In this document: in pieces, positions 18,698-30,067 of the stretch
Position numbering within the stretch: position 1 is the first letter of the stretch
Layout of the letters: the number at the start of each line of letters is the position of its first letter
Assembly: GCA_963845425.1 (NCBI GenBank)
Contig: CAWJSC010000002.1
Span: 310,001 to 374,000 of the forward strand
DNA: 64,000 bases
Direction of reading: 5' to 3'
Source of the DNA: DATDAH01 sp963845425
GTDB taxonomy: Bacteria > Actinomycetota > Acidimicrobiia > Acidimicrobiales > DATDAH01
The notes under the pieces: model-generated
Database searches by the model: none
Told to the model about the DNA's origin: nothing
The model's input: the letters and a program-made list of their open reading frames with translations, nothing else
Made by a program: the position numbers and the translations under genes

Positions 18698-18727
18698 CAG
18701 CCCGTCAGCGTGACACTTCCCCGGACT

Positions 18728-18754
18728 TCTGTAAAGGCAGTCGCGCTTTACAGA
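18728..18754. promoter_or_regulatory. Perfect inverted repeat, probable TetR operator
   Basis: TCTGTAAAG, nine bases, then CTTTACAGA: perfect 9-bp arms centred between the divergent DUF1214 and TetR genes. The right arm overlaps a likely -10 element (TACAGA) of the TetR gene. Its left arm recurs at 15876. This is the classic layout for an autoregulating TetR protein. Confidence 0.75.
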
Positions 18755-18770
18755 TCATCCCCGTCGTGTA

Positions 18771-19370
18771 ATGGTCCAGCCCATGGGGGACGCGCCGGCC
18801 AAGGGCTCCACGAGCGTGGAGGCCATCCTCGACGCCACGCGCCGGGTGATCGCCGAGCGGGGTCCCGGGAAGTTCACGATGTCGGCCATCGCCGCCACCG
18901 CAGGGGTGTCCCGGCCGACGCTCTACAAGTGGTTCCCGACCAAGGACGCGCTCCTCGAGGCTCTCACCGCGTACGAGGAGGAGCTGTTCGACACCCGGCT
19001 GCAGGCCGTGATCGAGGCGCAGCGGACCCCGGCCCGACGGCTCGATGCCGCGCTCCGGTGCCTGGTGACCTACCTCGACGGCCTGATGGGCCCGGATCCG
19101 ATCGGGGCCGATCCCGGCTTTGCCATCCAGTCCCTGGCCGCCTCCCTGGGTCCGCAGACCGCCTCGTTCGTCCGTCGGCTCGGTGACGCCTTCGAGACGG
19201 TGCCCGCGGTGCGGGAGGGTTGCCTCAGCCGCGAGGCCGCCGCCGAGCTGTTCCTGCGATTGGCCTACTCCCACTACCTGGTCCCGCACCCGGACCCGGA
19301 GGTGCTGCTGGCCGAGATGCGCAGCCTCGCCGGGCTCTCCCGGCGCTCGATCACCAGCGCGACGGGCTGA
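18771..19370 (+). CDS. TetR-family transcriptional regulator
   Basis: A 199-residue regulator with N-terminal helix-turn-helix FTMSAIAATAGVSRPTLYKW (about 37-56), typical of TetR/AcrR, and a variable ligand-binding C-terminal part. The start could be ATG 18771 or ATG 18783. No Shine-Dalgarno sequence precedes the first, so leaderless translation is possible. It is followed 39 bases later by a sulfotransferase and then an SDR on the same strand. The operator at 18728-18754 and the half-site at 15876 suggest it controls this whole neighbourhood. Confidence 0.88.
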   Translation: MVQPMGDAPAKGSTSVEAILDATRRVIAERGPGKFTMSAIAATAGVSRPTLYKWFPTKDALLEALTAYEEELFDTRLQAVIEAQRTPARRLDAALRCLVTYLDGLMGPDPIGADPGFAIQSLAASLGPQTASFVRRLGDAFETVPAVREGCLSREAAAELFLRLAYSHYLVPHPDPEVLLAEMRSLAGLSRRSITSATG

Positions 19371-19409
19371 ACAGACCCACCGGCCGACACGGACACGAGG
19401 GGGGAACCG

Positions 19410-20561
19410 ATGACGATGGTCGACGAGGTGATCGCCGACGCGCGGTCCCGCACCGGGCTGACCGACCTGGGCGAGGCGTCGTTCCACGAAGGCCTCGAGG
19501 CCCTCCTCACCGGCGCCGAGGCCGCCGGGTCGTTCAACGAGCTCGGGATGGCGGTGCTCCACGACCAGGTGACCGGCCTGCTGATGATCCGCCTCGAGGT
19601 GGAGGACTGGTACCGGCGCCACCCCGAGATCGACGAGCAGGAGATCCTCCCACCATTGTTCGGGCTCGGCCTGCCCCGCACCGGCTCGACGGCCCTCAGC
19701 TTCCTGCTGGGTGAGGACCCCCGCTTCCGCTCGTTGCTGGCCTGGGAGAGCGGCACCCCCACCCCGCCCCCGAACCCCGCCACCTACGACACCGACCCCC
19801 GGATCGCCGCGTCCGCGGCGAACATGGCCCTGATCGACGAGATGGCCCCGAAGTTCAAGTCGATGCTGCCGACCTCACCCACGGGCCCGACCGAGTGCCT
19901 CCAGATCCTGGCCCTCGACTTCCGCTCGCCGATGTTCGGCGCCCTCGGGGACAACCGCCACTACGAGGCCTGGATGGCCGGCTGCGACATGGTGTCGGCC
20001 TACCGATACCACCAGCGGGTGCTCAAGCTCCTCCAGTGGAAGTTCCCGCCTCGGCCCTGGCGGCTCAAGTCCCCGGCCCACATGGACACCATCGACGCCC
20101 TCCTGACGGTGTATCCCGAAGCCCGGTTCGTGATGACCCACCGGGACATCGCGCAGGCCATCCCCTCGGTGGTGAGCCTCCTCGACGCCACTTCGGAGTA
20201 CCTCCGCACCGGCCCCCTGGCCGCCGACTTCGCCTTCAACCAGGCGGCGTACTGGGAGCGGTCCCTGCGCAAGACGCTGGCCTACCGCGACGACGGGAAC
20301 GAGGACCGGTTCCACGACATCGGCTTCGCCGAGATGCGTCCCGACCCGCTCCCCGCCATCGAGCGCCTCTACGACTGGCTCGGTGTCGAGCTCACTGCCG
20401 AGGTGGCTGATCGGATGCGGGCCTGGTGGGAGGCGAACCCCCCCGACAAGCAGGGCATCCACGACTACACCCCCGAGCAGTACGGCATCGATCTCGACGA
20501 GCTGCGGGCGCAGTTCGCCTTCTACAACCACCGGTTCACCTCGGTCGCCCCGACCGACTGA
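19410..20561 (+). CDS. Sulfotransferase family protein
   Basis: A 383-residue protein of the Sulfotransfer_3 type. The phosphosulfate loop GLGLPRTGST (about residues 86-95) and the later FVMTHRDIAQAIPSVVSL carry the Arg and Ser for PAPS binding. AGGGGGGAA precedes the ATG. Members in mycobacteria and related bacteria sulfate lipids or small alcohols. Its catabolic neighbours (SDR, DUF1214, TetR) suggest a lipid- or terpenoid-like acceptor. It belongs to a different subfamily from the sulfotransferase at 6141. The acceptor is unknown. Confidence 0.8.
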   Translation: MTMVDEVIADARSRTGLTDLGEASFHEGLEALLTGAEAAGSFNELGMAVLHDQVTGLLMIRLEVEDWYRRHPEIDEQEILPPLFGLGLPRTGSTALSFLLGEDPRFRSLLAWESGTPTPPPNPATYDTDPRIAASAANMALIDEMAPKFKSMLPTSPTGPTECLQILALDFRSPMFGALGDNRHYEAWMAGCDMVSAYRYHQRVLKLLQWKFPPRPWRLKSPAHMDTIDALLTVYPEARFVMTHRDIAQAIPSVVSLLDATSEYLRTGPLAADFAFNQAAYWERSLRKTLAYRDDGNEDRFHDIGFAEMRPDPLPAIERLYDWLGVELTAEVADRMRAWWEANPPDKQGIHDYTPEQYGIDLDELRAQFAFYNHRFTSVAPTD

Positions 20562-20597
20562 CGTCATGACCCGCCCAACTACGAGGAGCACCACACC

Positions 20598-21398
20598 ATG
20601 GACCTAGGACTCGCCGGCGCCGCCGTCGTCATCGCGGGTGGCACCACCGGCATGGGACGATCGGCTGCCGACTGCTTCGCCGCCGACGGCGCCCGCGTCG
20701 CCGTGCTCGCCCGCTCACGCGCCGACCTCGACGAGACCGCCGCCGCGCTCACCGACCTCGGCTCACCCGATGCGATCGGCGTCGCCACCGACCTGCTCGA
20801 CGGCGACTCGGTCGTGGCGGCGATCAACGAGATCGGTGAGCGCTGGGGTCACATCAACGCCGTCGTCAACGCCGCCGGCCCCCTCCCCGGCGGCCTCGCG
20901 AACCTGGAGGCCTCCGACGAGGAATGGCTGGCTGTCTTCGACGGGCTGACCGTGAGCTCGATCCGCACCATCCGGGCGGCCCTCCCCCACCTGCGCAAGG
21001 CCGAGTGGGCCCGGATCGTGAACGTGTCGGCCATGTCGACCAAGCGCCAGTCCCCGTCGCTCATCGCCTACACAGCGGCCAAGTCGGCCCTCACCAGCCT
21101 GACCAAGAACCTGGCCCAGACCCTCGCCCCCGAGGGGATCCTGGTGAACACGGTGAGCCCGGGCACCTTCGCCACGGCCTCGTTCAAGGCCGCGCTGGCC
21201 GAGATGCCCGGCGTCGACGAGAACGACCTCCACGACGTGATGCGCTTCATCGGCGAGGGCTTCGGCCACCACGTGTTCCTGGACCGGGCCGCCGACCCCG
21301 ACGAGATCGGCCCCGTCATCGCCTTCGCGGCGTCGGCCCGCAACACCTACATGACCGGAGCCAACATCAACGTCGACGGTGGATCGGACTTCACATGA
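20598..21398 (+). CDS. SDR family oxidoreductase
   Basis: A 266-residue classical SDR. The cofactor motif GGTTGMGRSA is a TGxxxGxG variant, with NAAG, Ser in VSAMS and YTAAK (Y-x3-K) for catalysis. The C-terminal NINVDGGSDFT is typical. GAGGAG precedes the ATG. It lies 36 bases after the sulfotransferase gene, in the same likely operon. It would oxidise or reduce an alcohol/ketone with NAD(P); the substrate is unknown. Confidence 0.88.
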   Translation: MDLGLAGAAVVIAGGTTGMGRSAADCFAADGARVAVLARSRADLDETAAALTDLGSPDAIGVATDLLDGDSVVAAINEIGERWGHINAVVNAAGPLPGGLANLEASDEEWLAVFDGLTVSSIRTIRAALPHLRKAEWARIVNVSAMSTKRQSPSLIAYTAAKSALTSLTKNLAQTLAPEGILVNTVSPGTFATASFKAALAEMPGVDENDLHDVMRFIGEGFGHHVFLDRAADPDEIGPVIAFAASARNTYMTGANINVDGGSDFT

Positions 21399-21467
21399 GG
21401 CACGGGAACCCCTGGTCGACGGTCGTAGCGCTGGCGGTTGCGCTCGCGCTGAGGCCCGCCGACCCGG

Positions 21468-23858
<2,391 letters not shown>

Positions 23859-23962
23859 CGTCTCTCCATCCGTCGGGCCGGCCGCCTCAGCGGTCGGCAC
23901 GGAGGTCGCCTGGTCTCGGGGTGGTGGAGGGCGAATCGCAGGGTCATGGTCGGAAGGCCGTC

Positions 23963-25180
23963 TCAACGCGCGACGGCACGGACGGGCAGGCGGGTCCAGC
24001 CCCGGACGGTCGACGTCCGGGCCTGGATGGCGTTGTCGTAGTCGACTTCCCAGGACGGCCAGCGCGCGAGGACCTCGTCCAGGGCGACGCGGCCTTCCAT
24101 GCGGGCCAGCGCCGCTCCGAGGCAGAAGTGCAGCCCGAAGCCGAAGCTGAGGTGGTGACCGATCTTGCGGTGGATGGCAAAGGTGTCCCCGTTCTCGAAC
24201 TTGCGGTCGTCGCGGTTCGCAGCCCCGTTGAGCATGAGCACAACGTTGCCCTCGGCCACCTTCTGGCCGTGCCACTCGACGTCTCGGGTCACGTAGCGCG
24301 CCTGCACCGGTGACGGGGCCTCGTAACGCAGGACCTCCTCGACGACCTGGGCCACGAGGTCCCGCTGGTCGGCGACCTCGCGGAGTTGTTCGGGATGCTC
24401 GGCCAGCACCTTGCCCATCCAACCGATCAAGCGGGTCGTCGTCTCGTTCCCCGCCGAGGCGACGTTGCTCACGTAGATGAGCACCTCGGTCCGGGTGAGT
24501 CGGCGCCGCTCGCCGTTCTCGTCCTCGAACTCGGCCTCGAGCATCTGGGTCATCAGGTCGTCGGACGGGTTCTTCGCCCGCCAGTCGATGTACTCCCCGA
24601 ACAGCCCCTCGGCGTAGGCCAGGGTGTCGAGCGTCTCCGCCGGGGAATGCCCGTCCTCGTCCAGCACCAGGCTGGCGTCGATCGCCTCGCGGATCGCCTC
24701 CTGATCGGACTCGGGGATCCCGAGCAGCATCCCGATCGTCCGCATCGGCATCTGCGCGCCCAGATCCGAGATGAGGTCGAACCCGCCCGCGCCCACCAGC
24801 GGGTCGAGGGTCTGCGCGCAGAACTCCCGGACCTTCGGCTCGATCGCCATCATCCGCTTCGGTGTGAAGACCCGGGACAGGATCCCACGATGGATGTCGT
24901 GGATCGGCGGGTCCTCGAACAACACGTTGCCGGGCGGAAGCTCGATCCCGTGCTCGATCACCGCCTTGATGATCTCGAGCAGCATCCCCTTGGCGGAGCT
25001 GTAGGTCTCCCAGTCCGTCAGGCCCGCCTCGACGTCGTCGAATCGGCTCAGCGCGTAGAAGTCGAACGCCTCGTTGTAGTAGAGCGGCGCTTCCTCGCGT
25101 AGCCGCCGCCACACCGGGTACGGATCGTCGTCGATCGCGAAGTCGTAGGGGTCGTAGTTGATCTCGGATCCAGCGGCCAT
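23963..25180 (-). CDS. Cytochrome P450
   Basis: A 405-residue soluble bacterial P450. The I-helix reads AGNETTTRLIG (acid-alcohol pair), the K-helix ExxR lies in EEVLRYEAP, and the haem loop FGFGLHFCLGAAL carries the Cys ligand. AGAGGG precedes the ATG at 25180. It would hydroxylate a hydrophobic substrate using external ferredoxin; no ferredoxin gene adjoins it. It diverges from the cyclase-ATPase regulator, and an inverted repeat lies between them. It is distinct in sequence from the P450s at 32529 and 53226. Confidence 0.93.
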   Translation of the reverse strand: MAAGSEINYDPYDFAIDDDPYPVWRRLREEAPLYYNEAFDFYALSRFDDVEAGLTDWETYSSAKGMLLEIIKAVIEHGIELPPGNVLFEDPPIHDIHRGILSRVFTPKRMMAIEPKVREFCAQTLDPLVGAGGFDLISDLGAQMPMRTIGMLLGIPESDQEAIREAIDASLVLDEDGHSPAETLDTLAYAEGLFGEYIDWRAKNPSDDLMTQMLEAEFEDENGERRRLTRTEVLIYVSNVASAGNETTTRLIGWMGKVLAEHPEQLREVADQRDLVAQVVEEVLRYEAPSPVQARYVTRDVEWHGQKVAEGNVVLMLNGAANRDDRKFENGDTFAIHRKIGHHLSFGFGLHFCLGAALARMEGRVALDEVLARWPSWEVDYDNAIQARTSTVRGWTRLPVRAVAR

Positions 25181-25287
25181 CAGTCGTGCCCTCTCGTGTT
25201 GCGGGCTCCACCCCTCCAGCAGTCGTGGAAGGCGCCCGTCCAGAACGCGTGGCCCCCCTCGAGGCGGTACTCCTCGCGAACGCCCTG

Positions 25288-25311
25288 TGTGAGAACCCCG
25301 AATCTCTCACA
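25288..25311. promoter_or_regulatory. Inverted repeat in divergent P450/regulator promoter
   Basis: TGTGAGA, ten bases, TCTCACA: perfect 7-bp arms about 108 bases before the P450 start and 77 before the regulator start. It is placed as an operator would be. The binding protein is unknown, and the arm spacing does not fit a CRP site. Confidence 0.45.
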
Positions 25312-25328
25312 ACCGCCGGCGTCACCGG

Positions 25329-25376
25329 CCTACATTCGACCCCGGACAGCCCGCCAAGGAGTTTCGGGCACCCACA
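25329..25376 (+). repeat. 48-bp leader repeat, copy 1
   Basis: Begins with CCTACATTCGACCCCGGAC, includes a likely -10 (TACATT at 25331-25336) and ends 11 bases before the regulator start codon. It matches 42207-42254 at 44 of 48 positions, so it looks like a promoter-plus-leader module shared by paralogous regulators. Confidence 0.7.
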
Positions 25377-25387
25377 GGGGGGACGGC

Positions 25388-28300
25388 GTGACGGGGGCAG
25401 ATCGGAGAGCGGGCGGGGAACAGCCGGGCACGCCGCCTGCGGGCATACCGCCCGGTGGCACGGTGACCTTCCTGTTCACCGACATCGAGGGGAGCAGCGA
25501 CCTGGCCCAGCGGCATCCCGACGCGTTTCCGGCGCTCCTCGAGCGCCACAATGCCATCCTCAGACAGGCGGTCGAGGGTCACGACGGTTTCGTGTTCCAG
25601 ATCGTCGGTGACGCCTTCTGCGTCGCCTTCCACACGGCGGGCGATGCCCTCGGGGCGGCGCTCGATGCGCAGCGCCGGCTGCTCGCAGAACCGTGGGCCC
25701 CCGCCCCGATCAGGGTGCGAATGGGGCTCAACACGGGAACCGCTCGAGCAGAGACCGAGGGCGATCGGGCCGGGGGGTACACCGGCTACTCGACCATGGC
25801 CCGCGTGCAGCGGGTGATGTCCGCGGGTCACGGCGGGCAGGTCGTGCTGTCGGACAGCACGGCGATCCAGGTTCGAGGCGACCTGCCCGAGGATGTGACC
25901 CTGCGGGACCTCGGTCGGCACCAGCTCAAGGGCCTGCTCGAACCCGAGCACCTCTGGCAGCTCGTCGTCCCGGATCTCCCCGAGTCGTTCCCGCCGCTGA
26001 TGACGTTGAGCACCGCGCCCAGCAACCTCCCTGCCGCCCTCAACCGCTTCGTGGGGAGGAGCCAGGAGCTCCAGCAGGTCGAGGACCTCCTGGGCGAGGC
26101 GCGGCTCGTCACTTTGTTGGGTCCGGGGGGCACGGGCAAGACCCGGTTGGCCCTCGAGGTCGCGGGCCACCTCCGTGACCGCTACGAGGACCGGGTCTAC
26201 CTCGTCGACCTCTCGGCGAGTCGTGACCTCGACTCCGTCCTGTCCCTCACGGCCCACGCCGTCGGCCTGCTCGAAGAGCGTCCCGACCGGACGCTGTTCG
26301 ACGACCTGAAGGACCAGATCGGTGACCAGCGCACCCTGCTCGTCCTCGACAACTTCGAGCAGGTGCTGGAGGCCGCCCCCGTGGTCAACCAGCTGCTCCA
26401 GGACTGCGCCCGCCTCACGCTGCTGGTCACCACTCGGGAAGCGCTGCGAGTGCGGGGCGAACAGGTCTACCCCGTGCCACCGTTGGCGCTGCCCGGGACC
26501 GACGACGACGAGGTCTCACCCGAGGGCATTGCGCGAACCGACGCCGTGCAGTTGTTCGTCGAGCGGGCCCGAGCCGTCCAGCCCGACTTCCGGCTGACCG
26601 AGGGGAACGCCAAGGCGGTGGCGGAGCTCTGCCTGGGTCTGGACGGCCTGCCGCTGGCGATCGAGCTGGCCACCGCCCGGCTGGGTCTCCTGTCGCCGGA
26701 GGCGCTCGTCGAGCGCCTCGGGAGCCGCATGGAGCTGCTGAGGGGTGGACCCCGCGACGCGCCGGCACGCCAGCGCACCCTGCGCGACACCATCGGTTGG
26801 AGCTACGAGATGCTCGACCCCGGCGAGCAGTGGCTGTTCGCCCTGTTCGCGGTGTTCTCGGGCGCCAGCGTCGAGGCGGTCGAGGAGGTGGCCGGACGCG
26901 TCGACGGCGGACCGGAGGTCGACGTGCTCGAGGCGGTCAGCTCGCTCGTCGACAAGAGCCTGATCCGGCGGGTGGACGGCGGCACGGACCCTTCCCGGTT
27001 GCGCATGCTGGAGACGATCAGGGAGTTCGCCACGGCGCGCCTCGAGGAGGAGCCCGCCCTGGCCCAGGCCGTTCGCCGCGCCCACGCCTCCTGGTTCGCT
27101 GAGTGGACGAACGCGAGATGGTCCGAGCTCACCGGCCCGGACAGGGACGCGGCGGCGGACCGGATGGTCACCGACATCGACAACGTGCGCACGGCCTGGC
27201 GGCACTGGGTCGAGGCGAAGGACATCGAGCAGCTCGGGAGGCTCACCGACAGCCTGTGGCTCCTGTACGACGAGAAGGGCTGGTACCACGCCACGGTGTC
27301 GCTGACCACCGACCTCCTGGCCGTGCTGGGCTCCACCCCGTCCACGCCCGACCGGGTCGTCGAGGAGATCACCCTCCAGACGAGCCTGGCGCGGGTCCTG
27401 ATGGTGGTCCGAGGGGTGACCCCGGAGGTCGAGGATGCGTTCACCCGCGCCCTCGAGCTCTGCGAGGGCCACGGTGAAGTGCCCGAGCTGCTCCCCGTCC
27501 TCCGTGGGCTCTCGAGCTTCTACATCTACCGGGCCGAGTTCGCGAAGGCCGCCGAGATGGCCGAGCAGATCCTCGGTCTCGCCGAACGCCACAATGACGA
27601 GGACGCGCGGGTCGAGGGTCACCTGGTGCTGGGGGTCAGCCTCGCCTTCCTCGGTCGGCTCCGATCGGGGATGGAGAACCTGGAGCGGGGCATCGCCGCC
27701 TTCGACCGCGAGCAGCACGCCTCACGACCGTTCCAGCTCGGCAACAACTCCGGGGTGGTCTGCTTCACCACCTCGGCGATGGTCCTGTGGATGCTCGGCT
27801 TCCCCGATCGGGCCCGCGAGCGGGGCCACCAGGCGATCGCCCTCGCCGAGGAGCTCGGCCATCCGTCGAGCGTCGCCTACGCGTACTTCCACACCGGCCT
27901 GATCCACCTGTGGCGCCGTGAGCCCGACGAGGTCGAGGCCTGCACCCGGGCCGTGATCGACGTGGCCGAGGAGTACGACTTCCAGCTCTGGCGGGCGGTG
28001 AGCTCGTGCCTCCGCGGTGCCGCGCTCGTGGAGAACGGGTCGGAGGAGGAGGGACTCGCGCTCGTCCAGGCCGCCGTGAGCACCTACCAGCGACTCCAGA
28101 CCCCCCCGGTCTTCTGGCCCCTCCTCCTGAACATCTACGCCGGGGCCTCCGGAGCGGCCGGCCGTCCCGAGGAAGGCCTGGCGCTGGTGGACGAGGCAAT
28201 CGAGATCGCGGAGGCGAGCGAGGGCCAGACGCTCGCGTCGGAGTTGCTCCTCCGGAGAGGGGATCTGCTCCTCTCCGTCGGGCCCGAGCGCGAAGCCGAG

Positions 28301-28522
28301 GCCGAGGCGTGGTTGCAGCGGGCGGTGGACGAGGCGGTCGCGGTGGAGGCGCCCATGCTCCAACTGCGGGCTGCGCTCCGCCTGGGCCAGCTGTGGCGCA
28401 GCCAGGACAGGACGGCGGACGCCAGAAGACTGGTGGGCGAGGCGTACGAACGGATCAGCGAAGGCTTCGCGACCGCCGACCTCCGCGAGGCCAAGTCCCT
28501 CCTGGACGATCTCTCCGGCTAG
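25388..28522 (+). CDS. Class III cyclase-like/AAA+ ATPase/TPR regulator
   Basis: About 1,044 residues from the GTG at 25388. An AGGGGGG ribosome binding site precedes it, and the decayed copy at 42415-42645 begins at the same point. Residues about 25-190 are a cyclase homology domain (TVTFLFTDIEGSSDL, QIVGDAFCVAFH). An NB-ARC-like ATPase follows with Walker A GPGGTGKT (about 246) and LLVLDNFEQVL, then a helical TPR-like region. The region that normally carries the transition-state Asn reads YTGYSTMARVQR and lacks it, so cyclase activity is doubtful. Such proteins act as signal-responsive regulators in actinobacteria; the output here is unknown. Confidence 0.82.
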   Translation: MTGADRRAGGEQPGTPPAGIPPGGTVTFLFTDIEGSSDLAQRHPDAFPALLERHNAILRQAVEGHDGFVFQIVGDAFCVAFHTAGDALGAALDAQRRLLAEPWAPAPIRVRMGLNTGTARAETEGDRAGGYTGYSTMARVQRVMSAGHGGQVVLSDSTAIQVRGDLPEDVTLRDLGRHQLKGLLEPEHLWQLVVPDLPESFPPLMTLSTAPSNLPAALNRFVGRSQELQQVEDLLGEARLVTLLGPGGTGKTRLALEVAGHLRDRYEDRVYLVDLSASRDLDSVLSLTAHAVGLLEERPDRTLFDDLKDQIGDQRTLLVLDNFEQVLEAAPVVNQLLQDCARLTLLVTTREALRVRGEQVYPVPPLALPGTDDDEVSPEGIARTDAVQLFVERARAVQPDFRLTEGNAKAVAELCLGLDGLPLAIELATARLGLLSPEALVERLGSRMELLRGGPRDAPARQRTLRDTIGWSYEMLDPGEQWLFALFAVFSGASVEAVEEVAGRVDGGPEVDVLEAVSSLVDKSLIRRVDGGTDPSRLRMLETIREFATARLEEEPALAQAVRRAHASWFAEWTNARWSELTGPDRDAAADRMVTDIDNVRTAWRHWVEAKDIEQLGRLTDSLWLLYDEKGWYHATVSLTTDLLAVLGSTPSTPDRVVEEITLQTSLARVLMVVRGVTPEVEDAFTRALELCEGHGEVPELLPVLRGLSSFYIYRAEFAKAAEMAEQILGLAERHNDEDARVEGHLVLGVSLAFLGRLRSGMENLERGIAAFDREQHASRPFQLGNNSGVVCFTTSAMVLWMLGFPDRARERGHQAIALAEELGHPSSVAYAYFHTGLIHLWRREPDEVEACTRAVIDVAEEYDFQLWRAVSSCLRGAALVENGSEEEGLALVQAAVSTYQRLQTPPVFWPLLLNIYAGASGAAGRPEEGLALVDEAIEIAEASEGQTLASELLLRRGDLLLSVGPEREAEAEAWLQRAVDEAVAVEAPMLQLRAALRLGQLWRSQDRTADARRLVGEAYERISEGFATADLREAKSLLDDLSG

Positions 28523-28624
28523 TCGTCCCACTCTGGTCACCTGCTCGGTCGGCCAGAAGCGCTCGGCCACCCGCACCGAGTCACGGAGCGAGACGGTCCG
28601 AGAGCTCCGACGAATATCGGGCAC

Positions 28625-28648
28625 CGACCCGCCCTCGTGGGCGGGTCG
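28625..28648. terminator. Strong hairpin between convergent genes
   Basis: CGACCCGCCC, loop TCGT, GGGCGGGTCG: a perfect 10-bp G+C-rich stem with a 4-base loop. It lies between the ends of the regulator gene (28522) and the DHFR-like gene (28670). There is no U-tract, as is usual in high-G+C actinobacteria. It can serve both strands. Confidence 0.7.
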
Positions 28649-28669
28649 TCAGCTCGTCCGCATGATCGG

Positions 28670-29326
28670 TCATCGGCGGGTGAAGGTGAGGTGGGTGACG
28701 CCGCTCGGTGACGAGACTGCCTCGAGGTCGTAGCGCTCCTCGACGCCTTCGAGGCCGTCCCAGAGACGAGCGCCGCGGCCGAGCAGGATCGGCACCTGTA
28801 CGACGTGGAGGGTGTCGATGAGGTCGGCGGCGAGGAAGTCGCGAACGACCGTCGGGCCACCGCCGACGCGCACGTCGAGGTCACCGGCGGCCTCCCGGGC
28901 GAGGTCGAGTGCCTCCTGCGGAGAGGCGTCGACGAAGTGGAACACGGTGCCGCCCTCCATCTCGATCGGCGGGCGCGCGTGGTGCGTCAGCACGAACACC
29001 GGCGTGTGGAACGGCGGGTTCGGCCCCCACCAGCCCCGCCACTCGTCGTCGGTGCCGACATCGGTCCACGGGCCGGTCTGCGCACCGAACTTGCCGCGGC
29101 CCATGATCTCCGCACCGAACCCGAGCTCAATCCGTTCGGCGAACGAATGGTCGACACCGACGGTGCCACCGGCATCGCCGACCATCGAGCGCCAGAAGCG
29201 GGTGGCGATATACCACTCGTGCAGGCGATGGCCGGCGTGGCCGAACGGGGCGTCGAACGTGATGCCCTCGCCGGTCCCGAACCCGTCCAGGGAGATCGAG
29301 AAGTTGTGGACACGGACCTGGGACAT
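28670..29326 (-). CDS. Dihydrofolate reductase family protein (RibD C-terminal-like)
   Basis: About 218 residues from the ATG at 29326 (MSQVRVHNFSISLDGF), the typical start of RibD_C/DHFR-like proteins. It retains FVLTHHARPP, GGPTVVRDFLAADLIDTLHV and a C-terminal strand ending LTFTRR. These proteins bind NADPH and reduce diverse substrates; actinobacteria carry many paralogues outside folate or riboflavin operons. It is a single gene with a hairpin terminator just downstream. The substrate is unknown. Confidence 0.85.
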   Translation of the reverse strand: MSQVRVHNFSISLDGFGTGEGITFDAPFGHAGHRLHEWYIATRFWRSMVGDAGGTVGVDHSFAERIELGFGAEIMGRGKFGAQTGPWTDVGTDDEWRGWWGPNPPFHTPVFVLTHHARPPIEMEGGTVFHFVDASPQEALDLAREAAGDLDVRVGGGPTVVRDFLAADLIDTLHVVQVPILLGRGARLWDGLEGVEERYDLEAVSSPSGVTHLTFTRR

Positions 29327-29707
29327 GGCGGCCTCCGAAGCGTTGGGTGATTGCGATAGGCAACTGGTTGACGCTAACGATGCCCGGGGGGCGACCAGGC
29401 GGGTAGAGGCGGATGTCGCCGAACCCGCCGGTCGTGGACTTCGTCGCACGGCCCGCTCTCGTCCGCCGAAAGGCCAGGAACAGCCCAGAACATGCCGGAC
29501 CACCCGTTGCGCGAGAACCACTAATCACATCAAGGTCACCGAGCACCAGTTCACCCCGCCAGCAACGACGCACTCGCCCGATCTCTGCACCAGGCGATCC
29601 GGGACCACACCATCCGGCTCCCCGCCCTGGTGGGATCGCGGGTGGGTCTTGGAATGTGGATGGCCTGATTTTGGAACGCGTGCATTGGACTCTGGGCGGC
29701 GAGCCAT
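29327..29707. other. Gene-free stretch with two-box repeat
   Basis: No convincing coding sequence in 381 bases. The first part is the promoter region of the DHFR-like gene. The last 80 bases carry the two-box repeat at 29631-29680, just beyond the toxin stop codon. Nothing else is recognised. Confidence 0.6.
29631..29680 (+). repeat. Two-box intergenic repeat, copy A
   Basis: Contains TGGAATGTG (29650) and TGGAACGCG (29672), exactly 22 bases apart, preceded by GGGATCGCGGG. The same pair with the same spacing occurs at 37247/37269, 40321/40343 and, diverged, at 42758/42780. Confidence 0.7.
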
Positions 29708-30061
29708 CTACTCGTCCGGCTCGCCCATTCGGGCCACAGCCGCCAGGTAGACGGCGTGACCGCCACGCCGACCCACAGAGATGATCTCGACTGTGTCCAC
29801 GGACGATTCGTCGGGGAGCAGTCGGTAGACGACACGGAAGCGCTCGGGACGCTGATCGGCCACATCGAACTTCAGTCTCCGCGTACCGGAGAGATCACCG
29901 GAGACATGCCGCTCGCCGAGCCGTTTCCCGGTCTTCCGCCGCCCGGCCAGATCGATGATCGCTTGCAAAGCGGCATCGACGAGGCCGTCGTCCTCTTGGC
30001 CGAGAAGCTGAAGATCCAGAACGACCTGCGGCAGAAGCGACCGGTGCAGAGGCTCAACCAC
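29708..30061 (-). CDS. RelE/ParE-family toxin
   Basis: A 117-residue protein, GTG start, with the compact RelE/ParE pattern: an N-terminal helix pair, then GKRLGERHVSGDLSGTRRLKFDV and RFRVVYRLLPDESSVDTVEII (short motifs such as FRVVYRL and SVGRR are diagnostic). RelE toxins cut mRNA on the ribosome; ParE relatives poison gyrase. It follows the antitoxin by six bases in one operon, with the antitoxin first as is usual. The C-terminus is slightly longer than typical. Confidence 0.82.
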   Translation of the reverse strand: MVEPLHRSLLPQVVLDLQLLGQEDDGLVDAALQAIIDLAGRRKTGKRLGERHVSGDLSGTRRLKFDVADQRPERFRVVYRLLPDESSVDTVEIISVGRRGGHAVYLAAVARMGEPDE

Positions 30062-30067
30062 GACCGC

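Noticed and set aside
25288..25311. CRP-type cAMP-responsive site
   Set aside because: Arms resemble TGTGA/TCACA but the spacer is far longer than the six bases CRP needs.
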